From positions 124,001 through 188,000 of the forward strand of contig CAWFKW010000006.1 of NCBI GenBank assembly GCA_963816535.1: 64,000 bases of DNA, read 5' to 3'. The notes below the pieces were generated by a model. The model saw nothing but the letters and a program-made list of their open reading frames with translations. It did no database searches and had not been told where the DNA came from. The stretch is from CAWFKW01 sp963816535. GTDB lineage: Bacteria; Bacteroidota; Ignavibacteria; Tepidaquicellales; OLB5. The number at the start of each line of letters is the position of its first letter. Position 1 is the stretch's first letter. Below, piece after piece: positions 25,891 through 33,869 of this stretch. Made by a program: the position numbers and the translations under genes.

Positions 25891-25940
25891 CTCCCCCTAT
25901 CAGTGGAAACGGCGCTATTGCGCCGGTGGGGGCGCTAACC
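25891..25940. repeat. intergenic palindromic element, G/C-rich
   Basis: Begins CTCCCCCTATCAGTGGAA and contains a GGCGC-TATT-GCGCC hairpin (25911-25924). The first block matches the minus-strand sequence of the element inserted in the M14 gene at 19222-19276. It sits between the glycosylase and ABC genes. Confidence 0.6.
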
Positions 25941-25942
25941 TA

Positions 25943-26701
25943 ATGATATTAGCGGAGAACTTAAGTAAAACGTATCCCAACGACGTTAAGGCGCTTGACG
26001 CAGTTTCTTTCAAAATTGAGAAGGGCGAGGTTTGCGGTTACCTTGGCGCTAACGGCGCGGGCAAAAGCACGACCATAAAAATTTTGACGGGTATGATAGG
26101 CGCCGATTCAGGAAGCGCCATTATCGGCGGATTCGATGTATCCCGTTCGCCCGATAAAGTGAAGAAAATTGTCGGGTACGTGCCGGAATCAGGGGCTCTG
26201 TTTTTGTCATTAACGCCTTGGGATTTCCTTGAGTTCACAAGCAAGATATATGATGTTCCTAAAAATGTTTATACGCGCAGAATATATGAATTCATGGAGT
26301 TATTTGACCTTAAGAATGAGGTGAAAACGCCTATGGCGAATTTTTCTAAAGGCATGCGGCAGAAGGTGCTCATTATCGCGTCGCTTATACATAATCCTGA
26401 TATTATATTCTGGGATGAGCCGCTGGGCGGAATAGATTACGCCGCCACAGAACTTGTTAAGAACCTCGTTAAAGACCTTTCATCAAACGGAAAAACATTT
26501 TTTTATTCAACGCATTTGCTTGACATTGTGGATAAGATCTGCACGCGGGTGATCATATTAAATACGGGTAAGCTTGTTCAGGACGTGAAAATTGACCCGC
26601 TCCAGGCAAACGGAACGATTGAGAACATATATAAATCGTATATCGATACCGATGCGGCTAAGGAAAGATCCACCCGGATATCAAACGACCTGTCATCATA
26701 A
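25943..26701 (+). CDS. ABC transporter ATP-binding protein
   Basis: 252-aa ABC ATPase. Walker A GANGAGKSTT, Q-loop region GYVPESGALF, signature FSKGMRQKV (variant of LSGGQ), Walker B IIFWDEPLGGID and H-loop FFYSTHLLD. The KAL-DAVSF start and DR-type signature fit the ABC-2/CcmA/NatA-like exporter group. No permease gene is adjacent; the next gene encodes an outer-membrane-like barrel, so the partner is elsewhere or the pairing is unusual. Confidence 0.92.
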   Translation: MILAENLSKTYPNDVKALDAVSFKIEKGEVCGYLGANGAGKSTTIKILTGMIGADSGSAIIGGFDVSRSPDKVKKIVGYVPESGALFLSLTPWDFLEFTSKIYDVPKNVYTRRIYEFMELFDLKNEVKTPMANFSKGMRQKVLIIASLIHNPDIIFWDEPLGGIDYAATELVKNLVKDLSSNGKTFFYSTHLLDIVDKICTRVIILNTGKLVQDVKIDPLQANGTIENIYKSYIDTDAAKERSTRISNDLSS

Positions 26702-26718
26702 ATCTTGAACGGAATGTA

Positions 26719-28653
26719 TTGAAAACCGCGGTTCTATTAATATTTGCGTTATCAGCTTTTGATTATAGCGTTATATATGCGCAATCCGATTTTAACGACA
26801 TACAGACTTTTATCGATTCTACAATGAGAGGGAATTTTCTTTTCACTGATTTCGGCAACGACCTTCTTTCGGCGAACCTGACCTCCAAAGTTAACCTGAA
26901 TACCGATTATAAGAACATGAATTTCTTTCTTAAGAATTTCTATTCTTCTTCAGTAACCAAGCTTAGCCGGAATTTCTTCCGCGACCTGGATAATGTTAAA
27001 ACGGGCGTAGGTTACACTCTGACGAACGGGATAAATCTCTCGGCTAATTACCTGGGGATGTTCTATTCTGACGATAAAACCATCCAGCTTAACGGCACAA
27101 CTTCTAATATGTTTTATACAAGCGCACTGTACGATAAAACTCTCGGCGACGCGTCTTTGTATTCGCAGCTGAACGCCGGCTATAAGGCTGAGGACCAGTT
27201 CGGCGAGCGGAACCGCGGGCCTTCTGTATCCGGCGAGTTTAATTTATACAACCTGGATATTAATGACTATATGTTCGACGGGCAGCTTAAACTTGGTTAT
27301 GAGAATTTAAATCCCAGGAAGAATAACTACGTTATTTCGCACCTGTACATAGATAAATCTTTTACCGATAACCTTGCCAAAAACGAGCTTGACCTGACGT
27401 ATTCCAGGATAAGGAAAGATTTCTATTTCCCGGCAGACCTGCTTACTATGAACCAGTTCGGCGTTGCAAATAATATTGAAACACGAACGGAAAATATATT
27501 CAAGTTCTTTGACCGGTTTGATTATACTATATCGAGGAGGGTTAATTTTTATATGACCGTGGATCCATACTACAGGAACATAACGCTTGAAAATTATTAT
27601 TTACCTGTCACAACAAACTCCGCCCCCACCATATATGATACCGATATACAGGAATTTACGCTCGGCGGTTCAGCCGCGCTCAGGTTTAATCTGCCAAAAT
27701 TAGATATGCAGCTTAAGACCACATATACTGAACGCGACGAGAAACACCTGCTGACAGATCAAAACAGGATTAACAGCGCCTTTGTTAATTCAATTTCGAA
27801 CCAGGAAGAAACAAAGAACAACCATTCATCTCTTTTCAAGCTGACAGGAGAAGCTTATTATAATATATCTCCCTCTAACCGGCTGGAATTTGCGGGAAGC
27901 GCTTCTATATTTAAGTATGATACGCCCAGCGACCAGAATTATGACGACCGCGATGAGCTTAACTACCTGCTGTATCTCGGGCACAGGTATAACAATTATA
28001 AGAACCTCATTATAACAACTTCAGTTGACGTGAACCTGTACCATACTGTTTATATATTGGCGCAAAAGAGCTCAAACAATAACTGGAACAGGGTTATCAG
28101 GCTTACAAGCCGCAGCTCGTTTGCTCCCAGCGATTATTTCCGGAACATAGGCGTGTTCAGCGTTCTGGCAAACTATACCGTGTATGATTTTGAAGATTTA
28201 ATATCAACAGTCAAAAGCTATTCGTTCAGGCAGTTGAATCTGAAAGATTCTCTCATAACTAACTTCACTAAAGCTTTAGGGACCGATCTTTACGGCGAAG
28301 TGAAGCTATATGAGAGAGGCGAGCTCAACTGGAACGCCTTCTCTATAAGGCCCGTTAATTATTTTGAAGATAAAATTATTAACGGTGAATTATTCTACAT
28401 TTTTAGCAAATTTATAACTTTGTCAGGCGGATACCGGTATTATGAACAGCAAAGGTTTAATTATGTTGACGGCGCAAGGGTTTTCGATACATTTATTAAG
28501 ACGCTCGGGCCGTTTGCTAAGCTGCAGCTGATCTGGAAGGGGAACTCAAGAGTCGAAATTCTTGGCAGCTACGACTATTACCGTTACGGCGATAATGTTA
28601 CTCCGCCAAGCTCAAACAGCAATTTATATGTTAACGCGGTCCTGAATTTTTAA
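26719..28653 (+). CDS. predicted outer-membrane beta-barrel protein
   Basis: 644-aa exported protein without a recognised family name. The start is TTG at 26719, giving a signal peptide (TAVLLIFALSAFDYSVIYAQ). The body is a long run of alternating amphipathic strands rich in Tyr, Asn and Asp with aromatic belts (for example SLYSQLNAGYKAEDQF, RVNFYMTVDPYYRNITL, FITLSGGYRYYEQQRF), and it ends in Phe (YVNAVLNF), as outer-membrane barrels do. It lies 17 nt after the ABC ATPase gene, so the two are probably cotranscribed. Confidence 0.75.
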   Translation: MKTAVLLIFALSAFDYSVIYAQSDFNDIQTFIDSTMRGNFLFTDFGNDLLSANLTSKVNLNTDYKNMNFFLKNFYSSSVTKLSRNFFRDLDNVKTGVGYTLTNGINLSANYLGMFYSDDKTIQLNGTTSNMFYTSALYDKTLGDASLYSQLNAGYKAEDQFGERNRGPSVSGEFNLYNLDINDYMFDGQLKLGYENLNPRKNNYVISHLYIDKSFTDNLAKNELDLTYSRIRKDFYFPADLLTMNQFGVANNIETRTENIFKFFDRFDYTISRRVNFYMTVDPYYRNITLENYYLPVTTNSAPTIYDTDIQEFTLGGSAALRFNLPKLDMQLKTTYTERDEKHLLTDQNRINSAFVNSISNQEETKNNHSSLFKLTGEAYYNISPSNRLEFAGSASIFKYDTPSDQNYDDRDELNYLLYLGHRYNNYKNLIITTSVDVNLYHTVYILAQKSSNNNWNRVIRLTSRSSFAPSDYFRNIGVFSVLANYTVYDFEDLISTVKSYSFRQLNLKDSLITNFTKALGTDLYGEVKLYERGELNWNAFSIRPVNYFEDKIINGELFYIFSKFITLSGGYRYYEQQRFNYVDGARVFDTFIKTLGPFAKLQLIWKGNSRVEILGSYDYYRYGDNVTPPSSNSNLYVNAVLNF

Positions 28654-28663
28654 AACGATTTAA

Positions 28664-29068
28664 TTGAAAACACTAGGCATAGAAATAGGCTCATCGCGCC
28701 GGAACATTTCGGAGGTTGAAGCGTTTATGATAATCGTTAATAAAGATTTCAATCTTCCCGTTGAGAAATTTCAAAGAGTGATGATTGCCGTTACAGAGCT
28801 TGTTATTAACTGCATAGTCCACGGCAATAATGAACAAAGTCATAAGAAGGTTGCAGTGGCAGTTGAATATGATGACAGCAAAATGATAATAAAGATCGCG
28901 GATGAAGGTAACGGTTTTGATATGACAAGGCTCTCGGACCCCACACTTCCTGAAAACTTAGAAAAAGAATCCGGCAGGGGAATATTTATTGCAAAATCCC
29001 TGGTTGACGGGTTCCATTACGAGAAAAATGAAAAAGGCTCCGTGTTTACTGTTCTTGTGAATAAATAG
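28664..29068 (+). CDS. RsbW-like ATP-binding protein (anti-sigma/serine kinase type)
   Basis: 134-aa GHKL ATPase of the RsbW/SpoIIAB type. N-box AVTELVINCIVHG (Glu and Asn of the ATP site), G1 box IADEGNGFD, and G2 box GRGIFIAKSLVD are intact. Members act as serine kinases and anti-sigma factors in partner-switching systems. The start is TTG at 28664, 10 nt after the barrel gene. No anti-sigma-antagonist or sigma factor is next to it; an RsbRD-like protein is at 37609. Confidence 0.85.
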   Translation: MKTLGIEIGSSRRNISEVEAFMIIVNKDFNLPVEKFQRVMIAVTELVINCIVHGNNEQSHKKVAVAVEYDDSKMIIKIADEGNGFDMTRLSDPTLPENLEKESGRGIFIAKSLVDGFHYEKNEKGSVFTVLVNK

Positions 29069-29072
29069 TTTT

Positions 29073-29360
29073 ATTGCGAGGAGTCCCGCTTTGCGGGACA
29101 ACGTGGCAATCTCATTGCTTGTGGTTTCGGTTCTTTTGCTTGTGGTGTCGGGTCTTTCGACCCGACACATAAATCATATATCAGCGTCGGGAGGAAACTC
29201 CCGACGCCACATTTTTTTTGATGTTTTGATTTCTTTGGAGCGCATCGATAATGTTGATGTGGTGTAAGTCCGAGCGCTGCTCGGACACTCCGGACAACGT
29301 CCGGAGTTACGGTTCTCAAATCCTCTATTTTCCTCTGCGTCCCAAACTCCGGTTTGGGAG
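29073..29360. repeat. palindrome island: six different perfect inverted repeats
   Basis: The elements are: (1) GTCCCGC-TTT-GCGGGAC at 29083-29099 inside an ATTGCGAGGAG repeat (29073-29113); (2) GTGTCGGGTC / GACCCGACAC at 29145-29168; (3) GCGTCGGGAG / CTCCCGACGC at 29184-29207; (4) GTCCGAGC / GCTCGGAC at 29268-29286; (5) ACTCCGGAC / GTCCGGAGT at 29287-29307, abutting (4); (6) CCCAAAC / GTTTGGG at 29341-29358, a copy of the 12167 element. Stems differ but most are bounded by GTC and GAC. There is no coding frame through the island. Confidence 0.8.
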
Positions 29361-29415
29361 CAACAGCCCTACAACGCCAAATATCATATTATCTTATGCT
29401 TACAAAACAAAAACA

Positions 29416-29429
29416 TTGATATTTATCAT
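29416..29429. promoter_or_regulatory. TTGAT-N4-ATCAT operator-like palindrome, site 4
   Basis: TTGAT-ATTT-ATCAT upstream of the Kelch protein. A second, weaker half-palindrome (TGAC-TGAA-ATCA, 29439-29450) has its centre 33 bp before the TATATTTG box at 29474-29481. Confidence 0.5.
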
Positions 29430-29473
29430 GTTTCAACATGACTGAAATCATAGCATCCCCCGCACAAACAAAA

Positions 29474-29481
29474 TATATTTG
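29474..29481 (+). promoter_or_regulatory. Bacteroidota-type -7 box (TATATTTG)
   Basis: Exact match to TAnnTTTG, 46 nt before the Kelch gene start. Confidence 0.55.
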
Positions 29482-29526
29482 TATAGTTGAAAGTTGTTGC
29501 TCCTAATCTTATTGTTGGCTAAAGAT

Positions 29527-31008
29527 ATGAAAAAGTCCTTTTTACTTCTCGCATTTCTTTCCGTCTCACTCCTCACGTTTAACTTTTCACAAGTTATTGC
29601 CCAGGAGTCATGGACGCCAACAACAACTATTAACGCTCCTTCTGCAAGATTTAATCATATTTCAATTTGGACAGGAACTAATATGATTATTTGGGGTGGA
29701 TACGATTCAACTTCTTTTTTTAACACGGGTGGAAAATATGACCCGATTTCTGATAGTTGGCTATCAACCTCTGTAATTAATGCTCCAACTCCAAGGGTAA
29801 GCGAGGGTATCTGGACAGGACAGGTATTAGGCGGGAAAATGATTATTTGGGGCGGCGATAATGGTTATCCAAATTGCCTGAATACCGGAGGAATATATGA
29901 CCCAAATTCAAACACATGGCAGTCTATTTCAACGGTTAATGCCCCATCTGTAAGGACAGGGCATTCCGCCATTTGGACCGGCAGCAAGATGATAGTTTGG
30001 GGCGGCTACTATGTTGCTTCAAATGGTTTCTATAATAGCCTAAAGACCGGTGGAATTTACGATCCTGTAACTGGTAACTGGCAGGGAACTTCTACTATAA
30101 ATGCACCATTAGCGCGGCATGATCATGTTGCCATTTGGACGGGTTCCAAAATGATTGTTTGGGGAGGCGTATATGAAGATAGCTTACCTGGTTGGAATTA
30201 TTTAAAGTCAGGAGGTATATATGATCCCGTTACTGATAGTTGGCAACAAACATCTGAAACAAATGCACCTTCGTCCAGAGTTTTGGCATCTGCAATTTGG
30301 ACCGGGGATAGGATGGCCGTTTGGGGCGGTTACGTTCCTCCCGGTACCTTGAATACCGGTGGTTTATATGATCCAAACACAGATAGTTGGACCGGAAGTT
30401 CAATTTTAAACGCTCCAGCTTCCAGAGAAAATCACACTGTAATATGGACAGGTTTGAAAATGATTATATGGGGCGGAGAAAATGAGTATCCAAATTACTA
30501 TAATACCGGTGGAATTTTTGATCCCATACAAAATAATTGGGCCTCAGTAACAACAATAAACGCGCCATCTCCACGAGTTAATCATTCATGTGTCTGGACC
30601 GGAAATTCCATGATAATTTGGGGAGGGCGAAATAGTAGTTCTTTGAACACTGGTGGGATATATTCAAATCCGTCAGTAATAGGTATTGAAAATTACAGTT
30701 CAATTGTGCCGACAAAATTTGATTTATTTCAAAATTATCCAAATCCGTTTAACCCAACAACAAAAATAAAGTTTGCAATTCCAAGTGCAGTAGGAGTCGC
30801 ATATATGCGACCCGTACAGATAAATATATATGATATTCTTGGAAGAAAAGTTGCAACTCTTGTTAATGAGAATTTAAAACCGGGTGAATATGAAACTGAA
30901 TGGAATGCTTCTAATTTTGCATCAGGAGTGTACTTTTATCAGTTAACAGTTAACAGTGAACAGGCAACAATTTATTCTCAAACGAAGAAATTGGTGTTGA
31001 TAAAATAG
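29527..31008 (+). CDS. T9SS-secreted Kelch-type beta-propeller protein
   Basis: 493-aa secreted protein. The start at 29527 gives a classic signal peptide (MKKSFLLLAFLSVSLLTFNF, ending VIAQ); an upstream start would add eleven hydrophobic residues. Seven Kelch/galactose-oxidase-like blades of about 55 aa each contain 'aPs.R..H..IWTG..MIIWGG' and 'NTGGIYDP..(N/D)SW'. The C-terminus is a T9SS sorting domain (NYPNPFNPTTKIKFAI, YDILGRKVATLVNE, SGVYFYQL, TKKLVLIK) with an in-frame palindrome at 30796-30811. A second oddity is a TTAACAGTTAACAGTGAACAG-type stretch near 30945, encoding LTVNSEQ. Confidence 0.9.
   Translation: MKKSFLLLAFLSVSLLTFNFSQVIAQESWTPTTTINAPSARFNHISIWTGTNMIIWGGYDSTSFFNTGGKYDPISDSWLSTSVINAPTPRVSEGIWTGQVLGGKMIIWGGDNGYPNCLNTGGIYDPNSNTWQSISTVNAPSVRTGHSAIWTGSKMIVWGGYYVASNGFYNSLKTGGIYDPVTGNWQGTSTINAPLARHDHVAIWTGSKMIVWGGVYEDSLPGWNYLKSGGIYDPVTDSWQQTSETNAPSSRVLASAIWTGDRMAVWGGYVPPGTLNTGGLYDPNTDSWTGSSILNAPASRENHTVIWTGLKMIIWGGENEYPNYYNTGGIFDPIQNNWASVTTINAPSPRVNHSCVWTGNSMIIWGGRNSSSLNTGGIYSNPSVIGIENYSSIVPTKFDLFQNYPNPFNPTTKIKFAIPSAVGVAYMRPVQINIYDILGRKVATLVNENLKPGEYETEWNASNFASGVYFYQLTVNSEQATIYSQTKKLVLIK
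30796..30811. repeat. 16-bp perfect palindrome inserted in the Kelch sorting domain
   Basis: GTCGCATATATGCGAC is perfectly self-complementary. It encodes part of the extra SAVGVAYMRP stretch before the VQINIYDILG strand, the same loop that carries the inserted element in the M14 protein. Confidence 0.7.
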
Positions 31009-31016
31009 TTAATAAA

Positions 31017-31109
31017 ATTCGTGGCACGACTCCCAGTCGTGCCTACGAATTAAACTCAACAAATATGTATTTTATTTAATTCGTGCCACGACTTATAGTC
31101 GTAGCACGA
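31017..31109. repeat. pair of inverted repeats after the Kelch gene
   Basis: The first is GGCACGACT-CCC-AGTCGTGCC (31023-31043), extended by AATTCGT/ACGAATT flanks. The second has 13-nt arms around TAT with one mismatched pair (31081-31109) and reuses the CGTGCCACGACT core. They lie between convergent genes but lack a T-run, so they look like dispersed palindromes rather than standard terminators. Confidence 0.65.
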
Positions 31110-31159
31110 AGTTCGTATCACCACTGCGTTCTAAACTGTCTGCCCCGCTTGCCCGATCG

Positions 31160-31702
31160 TTACTTCGGAAGTCTTTTTTTCAGCCAGCTTATCTGGCCGC
31201 GGTGATTAATTTCGTCCTCGCAAACATGGAACCAGTAAAACCAGTTATTCACCGTACATTTGAAAATATCGTCATAAAATTCCTTCTTCAGCCAATCGTC
31301 ATCTTTATTCTGCAAATGAATAAATGTTTTATTTCTGACATCCGCCAGTAGCTCTTTATAATAATCATAATCATTGCCTCTTATCTTCAACGCTTCATCC
31401 CTGTTTTCCAGTAAACCCTTTTGCCAGAACGCGGATTCTCCGGCGTTAAAATCAATTCTGCCTTCGAAAATAGCATTCTGATAAAGTTTATCAACTGCGG
31501 CTATGTGGAATAAAAGCATCCCAATCGAATTACCCTGTTCGTCATGCAGATAGCCAAGCTGTTCAACCGATAGATCTTTTGTAATGCCCAGCGTTATATT
31601 TCTTGCATACCGCATCATACTGACCAGCGAGCCGATTGCGGGCGTAAACCCGCTAATTTCACCGATCACGCAGATCCTTTTATCGTCAAAATTTATTGCC
31701 AT
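31160..31702 (-). CDS. DinB-family protein
   Basis: 180-aa four-helix-bundle protein of the DinB/YfiT superfamily. The metal-binding His positions are seen in MLLFHIAAVDKLYQ, FYWFHVCEDEINHRGQ (two His). Family members include thiol-S-transferases and proteins of unknown role; no specific reaction can be given. The C-terminal HRGQISWLKKRLP is typical. It is cytoplasmic and monocistronic, with the mdh terminator upstream. Confidence 0.85.
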   Translation of the reverse strand: MAINFDDKRICVIGEISGFTPAIGSLVSMMRYARNITLGITKDLSVEQLGYLHDEQGNSIGMLLFHIAAVDKLYQNAIFEGRIDFNAGESAFWQKGLLENRDEALKIRGNDYDYYKELLADVRNKTFIHLQNKDDDWLKKEFYDDIFKCTVNNWFYWFHVCEDEINHRGQISWLKKRLPK

Positions 31703-31773
31703 AAAATTTTAGCGTTCAGATTAATTTATCAACAAATATAAAACTGATTCATTCAGTTACAGCCCTTGGCGAT

Positions 31774-31805
31774 AAAAAAGCCCGCCAATTAACCGACGGG
31801 CTTTT
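31774..31805 (-). terminator. rho-independent terminator of mdh
   Basis: AAAAGCCCG / CGGGCTTTT arms about 57 nt after the mdh stop, followed on the minus strand by a run of Ts (31774-31779). Confidence 0.8.
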
Positions 31806-31810
31806 GCTAT

Positions 31811-31856
31811 ATGGATTCCCGCCTGCCTGCAGCAGGCAGGCCTTCGCGGGAATGAC
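31811..31856. repeat. nested palindrome of the GGATTCCCGC...GCGGGAAT type
   Basis: The outer arms ATTCCCGC (31814-31821) and GCGGGAAT (31846-31853) enclose a perfect GCCTGCCTGC-A-GCAGGCAGGC palindrome (31821-31841). It lies between the mdh stop and its terminator. Sequences of this look are common dispersed repeats in many bacterial genomes. Confidence 0.65.
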
Positions 31857-31861
31857 AAAAA

Positions 31862-32794
31862 TCATAATTCCAGCTTATCCAGCACTTCCATAGTTTCTTT
31901 AACTGCCTTAGCTGAATCATGCAACAGCTTCATTTCTTCATCATTTAGCTTAAGCTCAATAATGCGTTCAATTCCGTTGCCGCCAAGCACAACCGGCACG
32001 CCGAGATAAACATCGCTTAAACCATACTGTCCTTCCAGCCACGCGCATACGGGTACAACCCTGTTCTGTCTTCTGATAACCGTTTCAACCATCTGCGCTG
32101 CAGCCGAGCCAGGCGCGTACCATGCCGATGTTCCGAGCAGGTTAACAATTTCGCCGCCGCCTTTTTTGGTGCGTTCTATAATAGCGTTAAGCTTATCCGC
32201 TTCAATCATTTCTGTAACAGGTATACCTCCGACTGTTGTATATCTCGGAAGCGGCACCATAGTATCGCCGTGGCCGCCCATCAGCATTGCCTGTATATCT
32301 TTGGTCGATACGTTAAGTGATTCCGCGAGGAAAGCTTTATATCTTCCTGTATCCAAAGTGCCCGCCATTCCGAACACCCTGTTCGGCGGAAGCTTTGAAT
32401 TGAGAAATGAACAATACGTCATTACGTCAAGCGGGTTTGAAACCACAATAATTATTGTGTTGGGCGAGTACTTTACAACGTTCTCGGTTACCGATTTTAC
32501 TATCTTTGCATTGGTCTGTATCAGGTCATCCCTGCTCATTCCCGGTTTCCTCGGTAGTCCCGATGTAATAACAACAACATCTGAATTAGCCGTTTTACCG
32601 TAATCGTTTGTTGTGCCCGTTACCCTTGTATCGTACATGTTTATGGGAGAAGTTTCCCAAATGTCAAGCGCTTTGCCTTCTGCATAGTTTTCTTTGATAT
32701 CAAGTATAACAACTTCATTTGCCAGCTCATGGTGAGCTATAACTTCCGCGCAGGTAGCGCCTACGTTCCCGGCGCCAATAACCGATATCTTCAC
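31862..32794 (-). CDS. mdh: malate dehydrogenase
   Basis: NAD-dependent TCA-cycle enzyme interconverting malate and oxaloacetate, 310 aa of the LDH-like MDH type. Rossmann motif GAGNVGATCAE at residues 7-17; NAD-specific acidic residue in VVILDIKE; substrate-specificity loop GLPRKPGMSRDDL with the malate-type Arg; NPLDVMTY; catalytic His in GGHGDTMVPL. It has its own terminator, and another terminator separates it from rpmA upstream. Confidence 0.96.
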   Translation of the reverse strand: MKISVIGAGNVGATCAEVIAHHELANEVVILDIKENYAEGKALDIWETSPINMYDTRVTGTTNDYGKTANSDVVVITSGLPRKPGMSRDDLIQTNAKIVKSVTENVVKYSPNTIIIVVSNPLDVMTYCSFLNSKLPPNRVFGMAGTLDTGRYKAFLAESLNVSTKDIQAMLMGGHGDTMVPLPRYTTVGGIPVTEMIEADKLNAIIERTKKGGGEIVNLLGTSAWYAPGSAAAQMVETVIRRQNRVVPVCAWLEGQYGLSDVYLGVPVVLGGNGIERIIELKLNDEEMKLLHDSAKAVKETMEVLDKLEL

Positions 32795-32845
32795 TATTCT
32801 ATCCTTTTGGTTTAATTATTGTGGATTCCGGTTGTTTCAAAAAGT

Positions 32846-32873
32846 AAACGAGTGGGTATTCGGCCACTCGTTT
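32846..32873. terminator. terminator between rpmA and mdh
   Basis: Perfect 10-bp arms AAACGAGTGG / CCACTCGTTT with an 8-nt loop, about 20 nt after the rpmA stop; T-rich on the minus strand after the stem. Confidence 0.75.
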
Positions 32874-32895
32874 TAATTACAAAACTCCGGTTATT

Positions 32896-33159
32896 TTACT
32901 TTGCTTCAACAGGAAGAACGCTGATCTTCTTCTTGTCTTTATTGTGATTTGTGAACTTTACGTGCCCGGTAATTAAAGCAAAAATGGTATCATCTTTGCC
33001 CCTGCCTACGTTGAGCCCGGGCAGGATTTTAGTGCCTCTCTGCCTGACAAGTATGCTTCCCGCAGAAACCAGTTCGCCGCCGAATCTTTTAACGCCGAGC
33101 CGCTGAGCATTGGAGTCGCGCCCGTTCTTTGTGCTTCCTAAACCTTTTTTGTGAGCCAT
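32896..33159 (-). CDS. rpmA: 50S ribosomal protein L27
   Basis: 87-aa L27. The N-terminal MAHKKGLGSTKNGRDSNAQRLGVKRFGG block, GSILVRQRGTKILPG and VGRGKDDTIFALITG are diagnostic. L27 reaches the peptidyl-transferase centre. It follows rplU by 12 nt, the universal rplU-rpmA order. Confidence 0.97.
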   Translation of the reverse strand: MAHKKGLGSTKNGRDSNAQRLGVKRFGGELVSAGSILVRQRGTKILPGLNVGRGKDDTIFALITGHVKFTNHNKDKKKISVLPVEAK

Positions 33160-33171
33160 TGTATATTATTA

Positions 33172-33484
33172 TTAAGCTATTTTATTAATTTCAATTTCTG
33201 TGTACTGCTGGCGGTGTCCCTGCGTTCTTTTATATCCTTTTCTTCTCTTTTTCTTAAACACAATTACTTTATCATCCTTAATGTGGCCTATTACCGTCGC
33301 TTCAACATTCATAGAAAGGGTGGGGAGCGCCGATCTTGAATGATTTATCATCACCGCTGAACATCAGCACCGAGTTATCAAACTTCACCTTAGCGCCGGC
33401 ATCTTCCTGCAGCTTCGGCACAAAGATCTTCTCATTTTCGGATACCCTGTACTGTTTTCCTCTTATATTAATTATTGCAAACAT
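33172..33484 (-). CDS. rplU: 50S ribosomal protein L21, frameshifted
   Basis: Two overlapping frames together make one L21. The 5' part (from 33484) reads MFAIINIRGKQYRVSENEKI through KFDNSVLMFSGDDKSFKIGAP. The 3' part continues LSMNVEATVIGHIKDDKVIVFKKKRRKGYKRTQGHRQQ to the stop at 33172. The break is at a GGGG run on the plus strand (33322-33325); with three G the frame continues as IGAPTLSMNVEATV. L21 is universally conserved in bacteria and next to rpmA, so a one-base sequencing or assembly error is more likely than a true pseudogene. Confidence 0.93.
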
Positions 33485-33824
33485 TTTTTGAATTATAATA
33501 TTTTATGATTTTCTGATTTCTTTGCCGATTATTGCCGTACCGGAATGATGTATGAAGACTTCAAAAAGCCTACCGCCAAAATACCTCAAATAGGAGGCAT
33601 TCAGGCTAATTTGTTACGAATTTACTTCTTTAGTACGAACTACAATTATAGGAATTTTTCTTCAAAAATAAAATACTAAATGACTGTTGAAAATGCCTCC
33701 CGGCGCTTCAGGCGTCATTTGGATATGTCTTTCGGATTAGACAATCCGTATAGTTGCTTTAAAACTCATAGAGCCCCTTTTTGATGGCTGAATCGGCAAA
33801 AATAGACAAAAGTCATACTTGAAT

Positions 33825-33838
33825 ATGATATAAATCAT
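33825..33838 (+). promoter_or_regulatory. ATGAT-N4-ATCAT operator-like palindrome, site 5 (serC operon)
   Basis: ATGAT-ATAA-ATCAT. Its centre (33831.5) is exactly 34 bp from the centre of the TATATTTG box at 33862-33869, which places it near -41 relative to the expected transcription start, the class II activator position. The haem-operon site has the same 34-bp spacing. Confidence 0.65.
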
Positions 33839-33861
33839 TCTTTTCGTGGTATTGATATGAT

Positions 33862-33869
33862 TATATTTG
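33862..33869 (+). promoter_or_regulatory. -7 box (TATATTTG) of the serC operon
   Basis: Exact TAnnTTTG match. Transcription would start near 33877, leaving a leader of about 80 nt before the small ORF. Confidence 0.6.

Noticed and set aside
29071..29319. Minus-strand 82-aa frame across the palindrome island
   Set aside because: It is an open frame created by palindromes; the amino-acid sequence is low-complexity and no gene signals are present.
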